DNA from: Rhinolophus ferrumequinum
Taxonomy: Eukaryota; Chordata; Mammalia; Chiroptera; Rhinolophidae
Direction: 5' to 3'
DNA: 64,000 nt
Assembly: GCF_004115265.2 (NCBI RefSeq)
Contig: NC_046293.1
Location: 24,624,173 to 24,688,172, forward strand
Numbering within the stretch: position 1 is the stretch's first letter; each line of letters starts with the position of its first letter. A model generated the notes under the pieces. That model worked only from the letters and a program-made list of their open reading frames with translations. It did not search any database and was not told the DNA's origin. Below, in pieces: positions 13,301-24,804 of this stretch. The translations under genes were made by a program, and so were the position numbers.

Positions 13301-16300
13301 TGGGAAGATTTATATTCATAATAAACTTGTTTACCAAATAAAGAGGGTAAAAGCGACAGTGCCCATTCAACTGGGAAACAGCTTTCCCCAAACCATTTAA
13401 CCTGGTAACTAAGATGAGCTTCACTCACTTGAAGTGATCTTGCAAGGAGACATTAAAGTCAAATGCATCACCCCGATCTGTGAAGCCAATGCCAATGAAA
13501 GCACTACGCCCTGGGGGAAAAAGACAGGAATACTCAGAATAGGAAGTGTCCCTAGGGAAAACTCTATCCAATGAAAATATAAGTCACCCTACCTGAAATC
13601 TGACAATGAGAATCATCTTCTCACAGACCAGGGTCTGCAAACTACATACAGCCCGTGGTCCAAATGCTGCCATACCTTGTTTTCAGTAAAATAAAGTTTT
13701 ACTGAAACACAGCCCCACCAATTTGTTTACATATTATCTGTGGCTGCTTTCACATTACAACAACAGAACTGAGTAGTTGCTATAGAGACCACTTGGCCTG
13801 TAAAACCTAAATATCTGTCTCTTTACAGAAGAAGTTTGCCAACCTCTGATACAGACAATGGAGAAGAGATAATGATTGGCCTAGATACAGATGATTTATG
13901 ATGGTCCCACCAAAAACCACTACAAACAATGAATGGGCAGTAAGTGTAAATTCTTTTGTTAGATATACACTTTGATTTATTTACATTTACCGACTAATTA
14001 CCATGTCTTGAACTTGTGTTCATGTTTATTACAAATAACATTTTAATCCTTTCATAACTATAGTTAACTTTGCAGAAAGAGGAGGAAAAATTTAGTAAAC
14101 TGAAGATAAATAAGATCAGGACACACTTTTATTGAAACGCATTAACTATTTTCCCAACCTCATCCCATTTCAAATCCCAGATCCCTTACCAGTACCGTCC
14201 TGGATCCGAATTACAAAATAGCGGCTGGAATCTGTCACTGTCTCCACAGCAATGCCAGGATATTGTTCTACTGGTGCCTGAGCAAAGAGTTCCCCTGACA
14301 GGTAAAAGAAAGACTTCTTTGAGCAAAGGAAGCAAAAATCTTAAAACTCTAATTAACTAGTATTTCTACTTCAGTCCCCAACTTAAAGATACTTACAAAA
14401 GCATAACAAACCAATATCCTTAATATGTTAGAGAGTCAAAAGCATAGATTACCTGAAATTTTATCTTCGAGTTTGATATAAGCAATCTTCCCTTTTGAAG
14501 TGATTCGGAGGCGACCAGTCCAATCAGGCTGGTCTAATTTCCAGTCAGAAGCCCTAGGATAGGAAAATATTATAGGAAACCTCAGGCCTCAGGTCCATGT
14601 CTTTAATATACAAAAACCCTACGCAAAATCATTTGCCATATTTCTATTTCCCTGTCTTGGATTGCTTACTATTTCTACCTATTAAGTAATCAATAAGAAT
14701 AACTCATGAGGGGTGGTCGGATGGCTCAGTTGGTTAGAGCGTGAGCTCTTAACACCCACATGGGCCAGTGAGCTGCGCCCTCCACAACTAGATTGAAAAG
14801 AATGACTTGACTTGGACCTGTGACCCCCACAACTAGATTGAAAAACAACGACTTGTCATCCTGGAAAAACACACTGTACCCCAATATTCCCCAATAAAAA
14901 ATAAAAAAGTTATCATCACAAGAAAACAATTTAACTATACAAAGTGATGGATGTTAATTTAAAAAAGCATAACTCATGAACCCCTCTACATAGTTGATTC
15001 ATGTTAACACACAGTCCAAAACAAACAGAACACAATGTTACTATTTGGGGATTCTGGAGTCCAATAATATTCTTTTTATTGAATTTAACCAATATTTACA
15101 GAATACGCATTAAGTCACGGACACTGTTCTAGGTGCTTGGATACAGCAGTGAACAAAAACAGATTCCTGCGGTTGTGAGGCTTACATTCTAATAGAAGAT
15201 ATACAATAAAAAATAAACATAATAAATAAGTGAAATAATTAGTATCTCATCAGGTGGTGAGTGCTAAGGTAAAAAGAAAATGCAGAGGCAGAAGAGGGAG
15301 ATTGGGAGGGTAGAGAGAGTAAACAGGTTGCAGTATTTGAATACTGCAGTGAGAGTGGTCAGGGTAGCCTTATTAACAAGGTGAAATGTGAGCAAAAATG
15401 TGTAGAATGTGAGAGTTCTCATGAAGACAACTGAGGTTTGAAAAGCATCCCAGGCATAGGAAGCAGCTAGTGCAAAGGTGCTCAGGTAGGAGCATGTCTG
15501 GAATGTATGCACTCAAGCAAGGAGGCCACCGTCATTAGAATAAAGAGATGAAGTAGAAAAGCTAACAGAACAGAAGGCCAGATTATGCTGGGCCTTGTAA
15601 GCCACTGTAAGAACTTTAGGTTTCACTCTCAGTTAAAAAGGAGACGAGCTGTTACAGGTTTTAAGCAGAGGTGTGACACAATCTCCTTTTTATTTTAAAA
15701 GAACTACTTTGTTTGCTATGAGTAGAAGAGATGTAAGGATATGAGTGTTGAAGTCATTCAAGCAGGGGTTATTATTTAAAACACTACTGCAGTGATCTAG
15801 GAGAGTCATGATAGTGACTAGGAAGAGACAGTAGCTAGATTCTGGATACACCAGAGATGCCAAAAAAATGTGCACAAGTGGACACTTTGGTTAATATTAC
15901 TCAAGTAGTAGTTCGTCGTAATCAGAAGTGCCTGGACGCTGATGGTAACCACTTTGAGCACCTCTTGTAATTGCAGAAGTCAAACGTGACTTGTATTCAT
16001 CTTTTCTTATCAATATATATTGAGTATTACAATTTTAATACAGTTTTCCTTTCTTCAAATGTATGCACATTTTTTTGGCACCCTCTATGTTTAAGGTAAA
16101 GGCAGCAGGATTTTCTAACAAATTGGGTGTGAGGTAGAAGAAAAAGAGAAGTCAAGGATGACTCCAAGGTTTTTAGCCTTAGCAAAGAAGTTGCCAATAA
16201 CTGGGATGAGGAAGGCATGTCTGGGAAGAAAGATCAGGAGTTCGGTTTGGCATATGCTGAGCTTAAGATGTCTATTAGATTTTTAAGAGAAGATAGACAG

Positions 16301-19300
16301 TTGAATAGGAGTCTAGAGTCTAGGAAAAACGTGGGCTAGAGATACGAATGTCCATAGAAACACTGAGTATTTATAATCTGTGTTATAAATGAATTTCAGT
16401 GAAATTTAAGACACTATTTAAATATGGACAATTTTACAAAACATTGCATTTCTGATTTTGTTTTGCCAGGAATATGGAAAAGGGAGAGTGAAGTAAAAGT
16501 TATTAATAACTTATCCCTTAGGACCCTGAAAACCAACACTTCCAGCTTAGAAAAGTAACAACAGGGTATATCTGAACAAGAATGAGTTTAACAAAAGGGT
16601 AAGCAAAAGGTGGAAAGGAAGAAAGCGAAAATTAAAATTAGCACAGATTTTGAACAGGATTTTGTCATCCCCTTCTCTCTTGATGCCCTGCTCTCAAAGA
16701 CCTTCAAGTGCCTGAATCTGATCCAGATTAGAGCATTCTAAAGTTTCCTTACTAAATTTTTAAAAAACAGCTGTTACTTAGGCTACCATACCACAAAGAG
16801 CTAGATATAGTGTAAATAGCTATTGAAAATATTAGGAACAAGCTTACAAGATGTATTTGTTTGGACAGGTTCCTTGTCTTAATTACTGTGTGTGTCTAGT
16901 GGCCAATCTTTAACACATTCTCGGTAAGTGAATAGGGATATTCATGGCAGCAGTTTCCCTCAGCCCTCAGCATTAGCTCCTCTCCCACTCCCAAGACCTA
17001 GCCTGAAGAACTCTTGGTTTTGGTGAGAATATTTCTGACAATACTGTAAACTGATCTCGCAAATTTTCATTTACTTTAGCAATAAATCCTTACAGCAGCT
17101 GTATGAAACATGCATGAAAAGCCTCTCTCTCTCTCTCTCCTCCCCTTCCTCTCTCAACAAAGGACAATAACACAGTAAGTAATAATGCCTAACTTCAAAG
17201 TCCAGCATTCTTTTCATTACATTAAAACATACTACAGAATTTAATATTAATTTAGCTGGGAAGGAGGGTAATGATGAATAAAAAAAGTTTTATAGGTCAG
17301 GAAACCATTTTCTATTTATAAATTTCTCATCAACCTAAATTTTCCTTCCATTGGTCCAGGAAGCAACAGCTTACACTAGTTGAATCAAAGTTATTTATCC
17401 CTTCTAATAGTATTAGTCACTAAAAGAAAGGATTTTTTCCTTTCATGGAAGCCTACAGAATAAATCATGCTCATAATGGAAAATGGGTTCTAGCAAACAA
17501 TAAGATTATGCAGACAAAAAGACAGAAAAGCATTATTTATCAAGTATCTATTATGTGCCAGGCATGCCCATTCTTGTGAAAATTAAGTGAGAGGATCTCA
17601 TAACGTAAGTAGTATTATATCCATTTTTATAGGTAAGGAAACAAAAGCTCAAAAGAGTTAAATGACTTGCCAAAGGTAACCCAACAAATAAATAAGAATC
17701 ACAATTCAAACTTAGTTCTGCTCTATTCACTCACCCTACTAAGAGAAGAGTGGCTGATGATAAAATGTCTCTTGGGGAATAGGAAATATCAGTAATAAGC
17801 ATGGAAAACATAGAAGGATAATGAGAAAAAGAGTAAAAGGGGAAAATTAAGAAATTGTTTTGATGGCTCAATGCAATTAACTGACATAAGAATAAAGGGT
17901 GTGGATTAACTACAAAGTGGTGGTAGAGAACGCAGATGAGAGAAGGAAGGTCTTTAAAAAAGCTTGAAGAAGAAGTAAAAGAATGAATCCCACTTGAATG
18001 TGTATCATATCCTTTAGGAGGTCTTAACACCTTAAGTTGAAAGGTATGACTTATTTTCCTTATTTAACAGTTCAATCAATGCTAATTTATGTGATTAAGT
18101 GTAATCTACTAAGTTGTTCTTTCAGTCAACATTTACAGAGTGCCCACTATGTGCCAGACACTGTGCTAGACTCTGGGAATACAAACTTAAAAAAGACCTC
18201 AAGCTCCTCACACTCTAGTCTAGAGAAATAGGAGACCAAACAATCAATTGCAATACGGAAGGAAGAGCACTGTGACACAGACAAACATAGGTGCTATGGA
18301 AGCACAGGGCATACCTAAGCCAGAATGGAAGGGTCCAGGATGGCTTCCCAAAGAAGGTGATGTCTCAGATGGGTCACACATATAGTACCCATCTGAGTAT
18401 ATAATATAGTATATAAGCAAAAAAACACACAGATTTCTATTCATGCTCAATTTGGGGTCTGATTGAAAGCCTAAAATTAGGACTACCTCTTTGCCAAAAG
18501 GTACAACCCACAGAGTCTAGTGCACAGGTCAGCAAGCACAAAGATAATGACCCAGGAGAAATGAACCTCTGGTAAAAAGGCAAAATAATGGACATAGGGA
18601 GAGGATAAATTGTCAGCCAAGGTAATAATAAATGCCAAGAGGAAAATTATGATGATGATATGGAATAAAAACAGTACCACATATTTAAATACAGCTTTAC
18701 TGTTTCCTAATTCTTTCACATTTATTGTATGATTTCATTTAACCCTCCAAAAACTTTTGTGAGGCATATAACTACAACAGGTTTTATTATCATTAACTTT
18801 TATTTTTTCTATTTTTACAGATGAGAAAACTGAGACTTGGAGAGGTTAAGAGACTTGTCCAAAATCATACAGCTGTTAAGTTGCCAGTGCCCATACTCAT
18901 GTTTTTTAACATGCAACCCAGTGAGTTACGTGTTAACTCTTTCCACTGCATGACTTCATGGCTTCCTACAGCATCCCCAGACACTAACAGTCATTGAGGT
19001 ACAAGGTTACAACACAAATTTAGCTCTACAGAGAAAAGGCAGGTTAACTCTGCAGGGAAAAGCTATACATAGGTTAAGAGTGGAGGAAGAGAAGGAAGGT
19101 AGAAAATACTACATAATCATCAAGAAAATATATTGAAAAGAAACAGTATGGACAACCATTGGAAAACGTATGATAACCTTTGCCCACTGGCAGAAGAGCT
19201 GATGATGGTAAAACCAAATGGTGGATGATGTATTTGCTGCCAACATAAAAGACTAGATCATCCTGAGAGTGTCCAACAACACAAAGATTACCCACACATG

Positions 19301-19783
19301 TGCACGGCGTATTGGAAACGTGGCGGCGGAGATGAGGGTGACAAACTGAAGGACGCAGGGAAAAGGGAAGGAAAGGTGACTGACGACGGAGCAGGCACGA
19401 CTGGATGTGGATGATGGAGAACAGATGGGTAACCCAGAGGGGTCCAGCAGAGGAGAAATGGCAAGAGGCAGGATAGCAATTTTTTTTTTTTAAGCAGCGG
19501 AAACAAGGGTGATGGCAGTCTAGAGTGGGGTAAGAGCAGGGGGATAGGGCAATAATAGCCCAGGTGGGGAGGCTAGCAAAGTGACAACTCAGAGTTGGCA
19601 GTGGCGGGGACAAGCGGCGAGCGATCTGAGAAGGAAACTGTCATCTCCGACCGGGTACGCACGTGCTGCAGTGCCTCGAGGTTAGTACCTGTAACCGCGG
19701 TTGGAGGCCCGGGGCGGAATCCGGTAGACGCTCACGTCGGGTTTCACACACAGGACAGACTCGTACTCCAACTCGGCCGCCAT
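10346..19783 (-). CDS. NECAP1: NECAP1, adaptin-ear-binding coat-associated protein 1 (whole gene, 8 coding exons)
   Basis: NECAP1 binds the AP-2 adaptor and acts in clathrin-mediated endocytosis, strongly in brain. Joining 19783-19689, 14553-14453, 14294-14190, 13510-13429, 12638-12530, 12435-12252, 10809-10707 and 10394-10346 gives 828 nt, 275 residues plus TGA, the same length as human. All introns are GT-AG and phases agree. The start is the only ATG giving [20 protein letters not shown]; human has MATELEYES. The PH-like PHear domain occupies about residues 6-133. A Pro-rich linker follows ([16 protein letters not shown]). Two WxxF-type AP-2 alpha-ear motifs are seen: WGDF in exon 7 and the C-terminal WVQF. 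No frameshift or missing motif. Intron 1 (5.1 kb) is full of old L2 and MIR. The upstream region is a CpG-rich promoter. In human the order is FOXJ2-C3AR1-NECAP1, mirrored here. Confidence 0.98.
10707..10809 (-). CDS. NECAP1: NECAP1 coding exon 7
   Basis: Encodes about residues 226-259, [14 protein letters not shown] to [10 protein letters not shown], with donor AG|GTATGG. It contains the second WxxF motif. Confidence 0.95.
10860..11545 (+). repeat. L1M 3' end
   Basis: Typical L1 ORF2-end and 3' UTR phrases: 'ataatagccaaaaattggaaacaa', 'ggaatactactcagcaataaa', 'tagtggttgtcaaaagttaggg'. It ends in an A-rich stretch near 11520-11545. It lies between NECAP1 exons 6 and 7. Confidence 0.85.
11790..11960 (-). 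repeat. MIR SINE
   Basis: Reverse MIR core: 'tactatgtgccaagtactgtgc' to 'ttttgcagatcaagatactgac'. In NECAP1 intron 6. Confidence 0.7.
12252..12435 (-). CDS. NECAP1: NECAP1 coding exon 6
   Basis: Encodes residues 165-225, [20 protein letters not shown] then the Pro-rich linker to NHGGSDA. Acceptor TTTGTAG, donor CAG|GTAAAT. Confidence 0.95.
12530..12638 (-). CDS. NECAP1: NECAP1 coding exon 5
   Basis: Encodes residues 128-164, [20 protein letters not shown] through [11 protein letters not shown]. Human has MDARPK and LCIG here. Confidence 0.95.
13429..13510 (-). CDS. NECAP1: NECAP1 coding exon 4
   Basis: Encodes residues 101-127, [19 protein letters not shown] to LQDHF. The end of the PHear fold. 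Confidence 0.96.
13630..13855 (+). repeat. Old DNA transposon, probably hAT type
   Basis: Starts 'agggtctgcaaactacatac' and ends 'gaagtttgccaacctctgat', a familiar mammalian non-autonomous element with a 'ggctgctttcacattacaac' core. Subfamily not determined. In NECAP1 intron 3. Confidence 0.6.
14190..14294 (-). CDS. NECAP1: NECAP1 coding exon 3
   Basis: Encodes residues 66-100, [20 protein letters not shown] to RIQDGT. Donor ACTG|GTAAGG. Confidence 0.96.
14453..14553 (-). CDS. NECAP1: NECAP1 coding exon 2
   Basis: Encodes residues 32-65, completing a split Arg then [20 protein letters not shown] to KLEDKIS. Confidence 0.96.
14710..14968 (+). mobile_element. Monomeric SINE with extra 3' sequence
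   Basis: The SINE body runs to the A-rich 'ccccaataaaaaataaaaaag' near 14910. About 57 nt of non-SINE sequence follow, ending in 'tttaaaaaagc'. The target-site duplication 'aagAataactcatga' / 'aagCataactcatga' (14695-14709 and 14965-14979) encloses both, so the extra DNA came in with the insertion. Confidence 0.8.
15070..16350 (-). repeat. L2 LINE 3' end, long
   Basis: Reverse-oriented L2 3' UTR read nearly through: 'acggacactgttctaggtgc', 'gcttacattctaatagaag', 'gggccttgtaagccactgtaag', 'tttaagcagaggtgtgacac', 'gaagtcaaggatgactccaag'. In NECAP1 intron 1. Confidence 0.8.
16351..17540. other. NECAP1 intron 1, nothing recognised
   Basis: AT-rich intronic DNA. The only distinct feature is a short CT microsatellite at 17123-17140. 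Confidence 0.5.
17545..17720 (-). repeat. MIR SINE
   Basis: Reverse MIR core: 'attatgtgccaggcatgc' to 'ggtaaggaaacaaaagctc' and 'aatgacttgccaaaggtaac'. Confidence 0.75.
18115..18385 (-). repeat. L2 LINE fragment
   Basis: Contains 'cccactatgtgccagacactg', 'agctcctcacactctagtc' and 'aggatggcttcccaaagaagg', all reverse-oriented L2 3' UTR phrases. Confidence 0.7.
18710..18910 (-). repeat. MIR SINE
   Basis: Reverse MIR core: 'ttttacagatgagaaaactgag', 'gagaggttaagagacttgtcc', 'catacagctgttaagttgcc'. Confidence 0.75.
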
Positions 19784-20120
19784 CTTGGCTTTGCTCTCCG
19801 TGCCACCGGGGGCGGGGCGTAGAAACGGGGGCGGGACATGGGGGGGGCGCAGGGAGTTGCGGTACATGACAACTTCCGCTTACGCTACTTCCGCGTCAGT
19901 ATATCTTGGTTCCCGAGATTAACCTCCAGTGGCGGGGGTTGGGGAAGCCATATTGAAACCTGGAAACAGTGAGGCTAGGCGGCTCACCATCTTGAGTAAT
20001 GGCAAAGATGGCAGACCAGTGCGTGACGCACGTTTTGGAAATCTCCATCCCCGAGAGGTAATGAGGGAAAGCGCCATCTTGCTCTCGGCCGGTACCTACG
20101 ATGTTGTGGAAGGCTGAGAA
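19600..20120. promoter_or_regulatory. NECAP1: NECAP1 CpG-rich promoter region
   Basis: GC and CpG content rise sharply over 19600-19900 and fall again by about 20120. Two ACTTCCG (ETS-type) boxes lie at 19871-19893 with a CRE-like tgacgcg overlap. YY1-like CCATCTTG/AAGATGG boxes lie at about 19781, 19988, 20006 and 20074. No TATA box is visible. This fits a housekeeping initiator-type promoter, with room for a divergent transcript. The TSS is not determined. Confidence 0.75.
19689..19783 (-). CDS. NECAP1: NECAP1 coding exon 1
   Basis: Encodes [20 protein letters not shown] to SNRGY plus two bases of a split Arg; donor TACAG|GTACTA. The initiator sits in CAAGATGGCGGC, a YY1-type context. Confidence 0.97.
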
Positions 20121-20689
20121 ACCTCCTGGAATCTGGTGAAATTTTTCCTTCCAAGAGTCAATTCTTAACCGTAGTTTCCTGGCAGAAAATGGGTATCTGC
20201 ACATCTATAATCCCCAGCTGGGTACCTTACAGGAAATGTATGATCCTGTCGTAGACTTGGTGGATTTTTAACTACAGATTCTAAACGTTAAAATTGCTTA
20301 GCCTGATTAATTGCCTAATAGCACTTTTTTCCCCCTCACATTTTCCACGACGGCACCTTTAGAAATAGTATTCCTCACTTTCAGTTGTATTTTCTGGTTA
20401 TCTTTTTGAAAAATTTGACTCTGTTAAACTCTTAAGTGGGATTAACCCAATTCCTGGCAATTTCAGGAAGCATAATGAACTACTTAATGGCTGCTATTTG
20501 TACCCAGTTCTATTATAATGATAAATCCTACCGAACTCTCTCCATAAATGTTACTGTACACTCTAAATATAAACTTGTCACAAAACTATCACTTAAAACG
20601 ATTAAATTAGCACAGATAACAAAACCGATGTATAAACTCAAGTCTGTCTGACTACAACAGTAGCAGTCTTCACCACTTCATTATATTGA

Positions 20690-21090
20690 CCATTGAAAAC
20701 CTGTCTCTAATTTAAATAGCAAAATGATATCTTAAAATTAAAAAAATTATAACATTTATCCAAGGCAAGGATGTGGGGAATTGGCTACTCTCATACACTA
20801 TTTGCATGAATGTTAATTGGTACAGTATTTTTGAGCGAAAATTTAGGAGAATTGATCAAAATATTGCACCTAACCTTCAATTTAGCAAATCCACTAATAG
20901 TTATTTCAGAGAAATTTTTATATGCACAAAAAAGTATGCACAGTGTATATTACAGCATTGTTTGTAATAGTTAAAAAATGGAAACATGAATGCCTATCAA
21001 TAGGAAATGGTTAATGGCCTATCCATTACCATGGGATATATGACCTCAATATTAAAGCCATAGAAATCTAAGATTTCAAACAAAAACAAA
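20690..21090 (+). repeat. L1M fragment
   Basis: L1 3' phrases such as 'ggcaaggatgtggggaattgg', 'acagcattgtttgtaatagtt' and 'aatgcctatcaataggaaatgg'. Confidence 0.7.
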
Positions 21091-21139
21091 CAAAAAACCC
21101 AGCAAACTCTCACTAAAATTTCAATAATCCTCAACTACT

Positions 21140-21490
21140 TCTGATTCCCTGAATTGTCCATAGTCTTCATACCTTTGCATGCATTAAACCTTCTACCTTA
21201 AACACTCTCCCCTAGCCTGTCAATTTGGCAAACTAATACAGTCATATATCTAATATGAACATAATACAGTATGTTCAAATAATACTTCCTCTGTGACTTT
21301 GCCAAGTCCTTTAGATGAATTTTCTCTAATGCTTCCATTTGCTTCTGGTATATCTTTTTGTTGTACCTAATGTGATACTATACTTCCTGCTATACTGTAA
21401 GCTCCATAAAGGCAGAACTTTGCTTTTTCAGCACCCAGTATAATGTCCTTCACATAGTAGGTAATAATCATTGTTGAATAATACAAACTT
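21140..21490 (+). repeat. L2 LINE 3' end
   Basis: Plus-oriented L2 end: 'actgtaagctccataaaggcag', 'cagcacccagtataatgtcc', 'cacatagtaggtaataatc'. Confidence 0.75.
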
Positions 21491-22619
21491 TCTATTTAAA
21501 TCTAATCATTTGTTAATTTGGCCATTTCCCCCAAGTCCCCCAATTTCAGGACCCTACATATACTTTGCAAAAAATTCAAAGAGTATAAAAGGGTATCAAA
21601 TGAAAAGCGAAAGTCCATATCTCTATCATGAATAACTTAATGCCAACAAATCAATAACTTAAATGAAATGATCATTGATATACACAACTTACCTAAAATA
21701 TTTCAAGACATAGAAAAGCTGACTAGTCCTAGGTCTGTTAAGTAAATTGAATTCATAACTAAAACCTTCCCCAAAAGAAAACTCCAGACCCATATGGCTT
21801 CACTGATCAAACATTTTAGAAATAAATAGTGTAAATCCTATACAAACTCTAAGAAAACAGAAGAAGAAAAACCACTTCCCAACTAATTTTTATGATACAG
21901 TCATTACCTTGATACCAAAATCAGACAAAGATGTTACAAGAAAACTATAGATCAATATTTCCTTGTGAGCAAAAGTTCTTAACAAAATACCAAAAAATCA
22001 AATCCAACAATGTGTAAAAAGGATAATAACACCTTACTAATTGGGATTTACCCCCAAGAATTTAAGGTTAGTTCAGCATTCAAAAATCAATAAATATAAC
22101 ACATCATATTAACAATATAAAGAAAAAGCACATAATCATCCCAATAGAAGCAAAAAAAATGAAAAAATTCAATAATCATAATAAAAACTCTCAGCAAGCT
22201 AGGAATAAAAGGGGAATTCCTCAGTCTGATAAAAGTCATCTATGAAAAACCTATAACTAATATCATGCTTAATGGTTAAATATTGGATGCTTTTCTGCTA
22301 AGATGAAGAACAAGGCAAGAGTTATGCTCTCACCATTTTAATTACCATCCTAGAAGTCCTAGCCAATACAACAGGACAAGAAAAAGAATTAATAGCATAC
22401 AGATTGGAAAGGACGAAATAAAACTCCCTTGACTCATGGATGACATCATGACATACATAGAAAATCCTAAGGGATCTACAAAAAAAAAAAAGAGGAAAAA
22501 AAAGAAAACAACTAAATGAGTAACCAAAGTTGCAAGATACAAAGTCAATATACTAATACCAATTACATTTTCAGATACTACCAATAAACAATCAGAAATT
22601 GAAGTTAAAAAAAAAAAAA

Positions 22620-23020
22620 AAAACATTTTAGGCAACCTGCCTCCAGACCTTAACATCCTTCACCTGGGCTAGCCTCACTGGATCCCTACAGTCTACGTTC
22701 CAGCCAGAGGGAATTTTATGAAATTCAAGTCACACCTCTGAAGGGAAAGGAAGAGAGAAAAAAAACTAAGGACGTTCAGACCCGACAGCTCGGGAACAGA
22801 TCGAGCTCCAGCGTGAAGCTCTTGGTGACTCGGGGCAATGCTGACAGAGTCCCCCTCCACCCCTGCTACAACTACCAGCAATGGGACTACTTACTGAGCA
22901 GAGTCAAAGGGCCACGTGCTTAACATCTGTTGCACTACTGAATCTCTCTGAGACTGCACAGCTGGAAGCAGAGCCCCTGTTTACCTGGTAGAAAAAAGGT
23001 GAGGATGATGAGGAAAAAAA
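22620..23020 (+). pseudogene. Unidentified GC-rich insert in L1, candidate retrocopy
   Basis: This block is much richer in GC and CpG than the flanking L1 and ends in an A run (about 23010-23023). Its first 110 bases resemble L2 ('acagtctacgttccagccag'). From 22741 a stop-free 60-codon frame reads through, including VTRGNADRVPLHPCYNYQQ, to TAA at 22921. I do not recognise the protein. It could be a retrocopy of a transcript whose exon included an L2 piece. Confidence 0.4.
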
Positions 23021-23802
23021 AAATTTGCAATAGCATCAAAAATGAGATACTTTGGGATAAATTTAATGTTGCTGAGAAACCTCATTAAATAGATATGTCA
23101 TGTTCATGTACTGAAAGATTTAATGTTGTTAAGATGTCAGTTCTTCCAAATTGATCTGTATATTCAATGCAATCCCAATCAAAATCTGAGCAGGCTTTTT
23201 TTTGTAGAAATCAACAATCTGATTTATAAATGCATATGGAAATACAAAGGTCCTAGAATAGCAAAAACAACTTTGAAAGTTAAGAACTAAGATGGAGAAC
23301 TTACCTATCTTACATCAAGAATCAAGACACATGAATCAAGAGAATGTTATATTGGCATAAGGGTAGACATATAGATCACATAAATCAATGTAACATATAG
23401 AGAATCCAAAATAGGCCCACATCTATATGGTCAAATGATTTTTGACAAAGATGCTAGGGCAATTCAATGGAAGAAGACAAACTTTTTTTTCAACAACTCG
23501 TACTGGAACAACTGGAAAAAAATATCAACCCATATCTCACACCATACACAAAAATTAACTCAAATGGATCAGAAGCTAAAACTATAAAACTAGGGGGAAA
23601 AATCTGTGAAAACTTAGGTTAGGCAAAGATTTCTTAGATAAAATATAAATACCACAAGCCATAAAATCTTTGAAATTTTCGACTTTATCTAAATTAACAG
23701 TTTTTACTCTTCAAAAAATACTATTAAGAAAATGAAAATGCAAGTCACAGACTGAGAGAAAATATTCACAATACATATATCTGACAAAAGACTGGTACTC
23801 AT

Positions 23803-23840
23803 TGTGTGTTGGTGTGTGTGTGTGTGTATGTGTGTGTGTA
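23803..23840. repeat. (TG)n microsatellite
   Basis: Imperfect TG run with two interruptions. Confidence 0.95.
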
Positions 23841-24351
23841 AATTAAATAGAAACCACAAGATAACACTACACACTTAAAAAGAAAATGACAACAACAACA
23901 TGCTGGCAAGAATATGGAGCATCTTTCATACATTGCTAGTGGGGAGATAAAATGGCACAATGACTTTGGAAAACAAAGTTTTGTGTTTTCTTAAAAGTTA
24001 AACATACATTTATCATAAGACCCAACATTCCACTCTGAGATATTTACCCAAGGGAAAATAACACATATGTCCACAAAAAGACATATATGCAAATGTTCAT
24101 AGCAACTTTGTTTACAATAGGTAAAAACTGGCAATAACGCAAAATGTCTATCAATAAGTGAATAAACAATTTGTGGTGTACCCACATAATAGGATACTGT
24201 CATATTGATATACAGTTGTAATATATAAGATAGCAATAAAGAGGATTAAATGACTAATAGTGATAGCAATAAAAAGATTTGAACTACTAATAAACACAAT
24301 GACATGGATAGAGCTCAAAAACATTATACTAAACAGAAGAAGCCAGGCCCA

Positions 24352-24769
24352 TGGCCGGCCCAGTGGCTCAGATGGTTAGAGCTCCATGCTCCTAACTCCG
24401 AAGGCTGACAGTTTGATTCCCACATGGGCCAGTGGGTTCTCAATCACAAGGTTGCCAGTTCAAGTCCTCGAGTCCCACAAGGGACCCTGCAACTAAGATT
24501 GAACATGGCACCTTGAGCTGAGCTGCCGCTGAGCTCCCAGATGGCTCAGTTGGTTGGAGCACGTCCTCTCAACTATAAGGTTGCCAGTTCGACTCCCACA
24601 AGGGATGGTGGGCTGCGCCCCCTGCAACTAAGACTGAAAGGACAACAACTTGAAGCTGAATGGCACCGTCCACAACTAGGATTGAAAGGACAACTTGACT
24701 TGGGGAAAAAAAAAAAGTCCTGGAAGTACACACTGTTCCCCAATAAAGTCCTGTTCCCCTTCCCCAATA

Positions 24770-24800
<31 letters not shown>

Positions 24801-24804
24801 GACT
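24352..24804 (+). mobile_element. Dimeric tRNA-derived SINE
   Basis: Two heads ('ggcccagtggctcagatggtt' near 24357 and 'agatggctcagttggttggag' near 24540), then the 'cccaataaaatctt' tail and a 24-base A run. Target-site duplication 'ccaggccca' at 24343-24351 and 24805-24813. Young: little divergence from the copies at 58.5 and 60.1 kb. Confidence 0.93.

Noticed and set aside
24352-24430. tRNA gene
   Set aside because: A and B box-like words belong to the SINE head; there is no cloverleaf and the unit is repeated with SINE tails.
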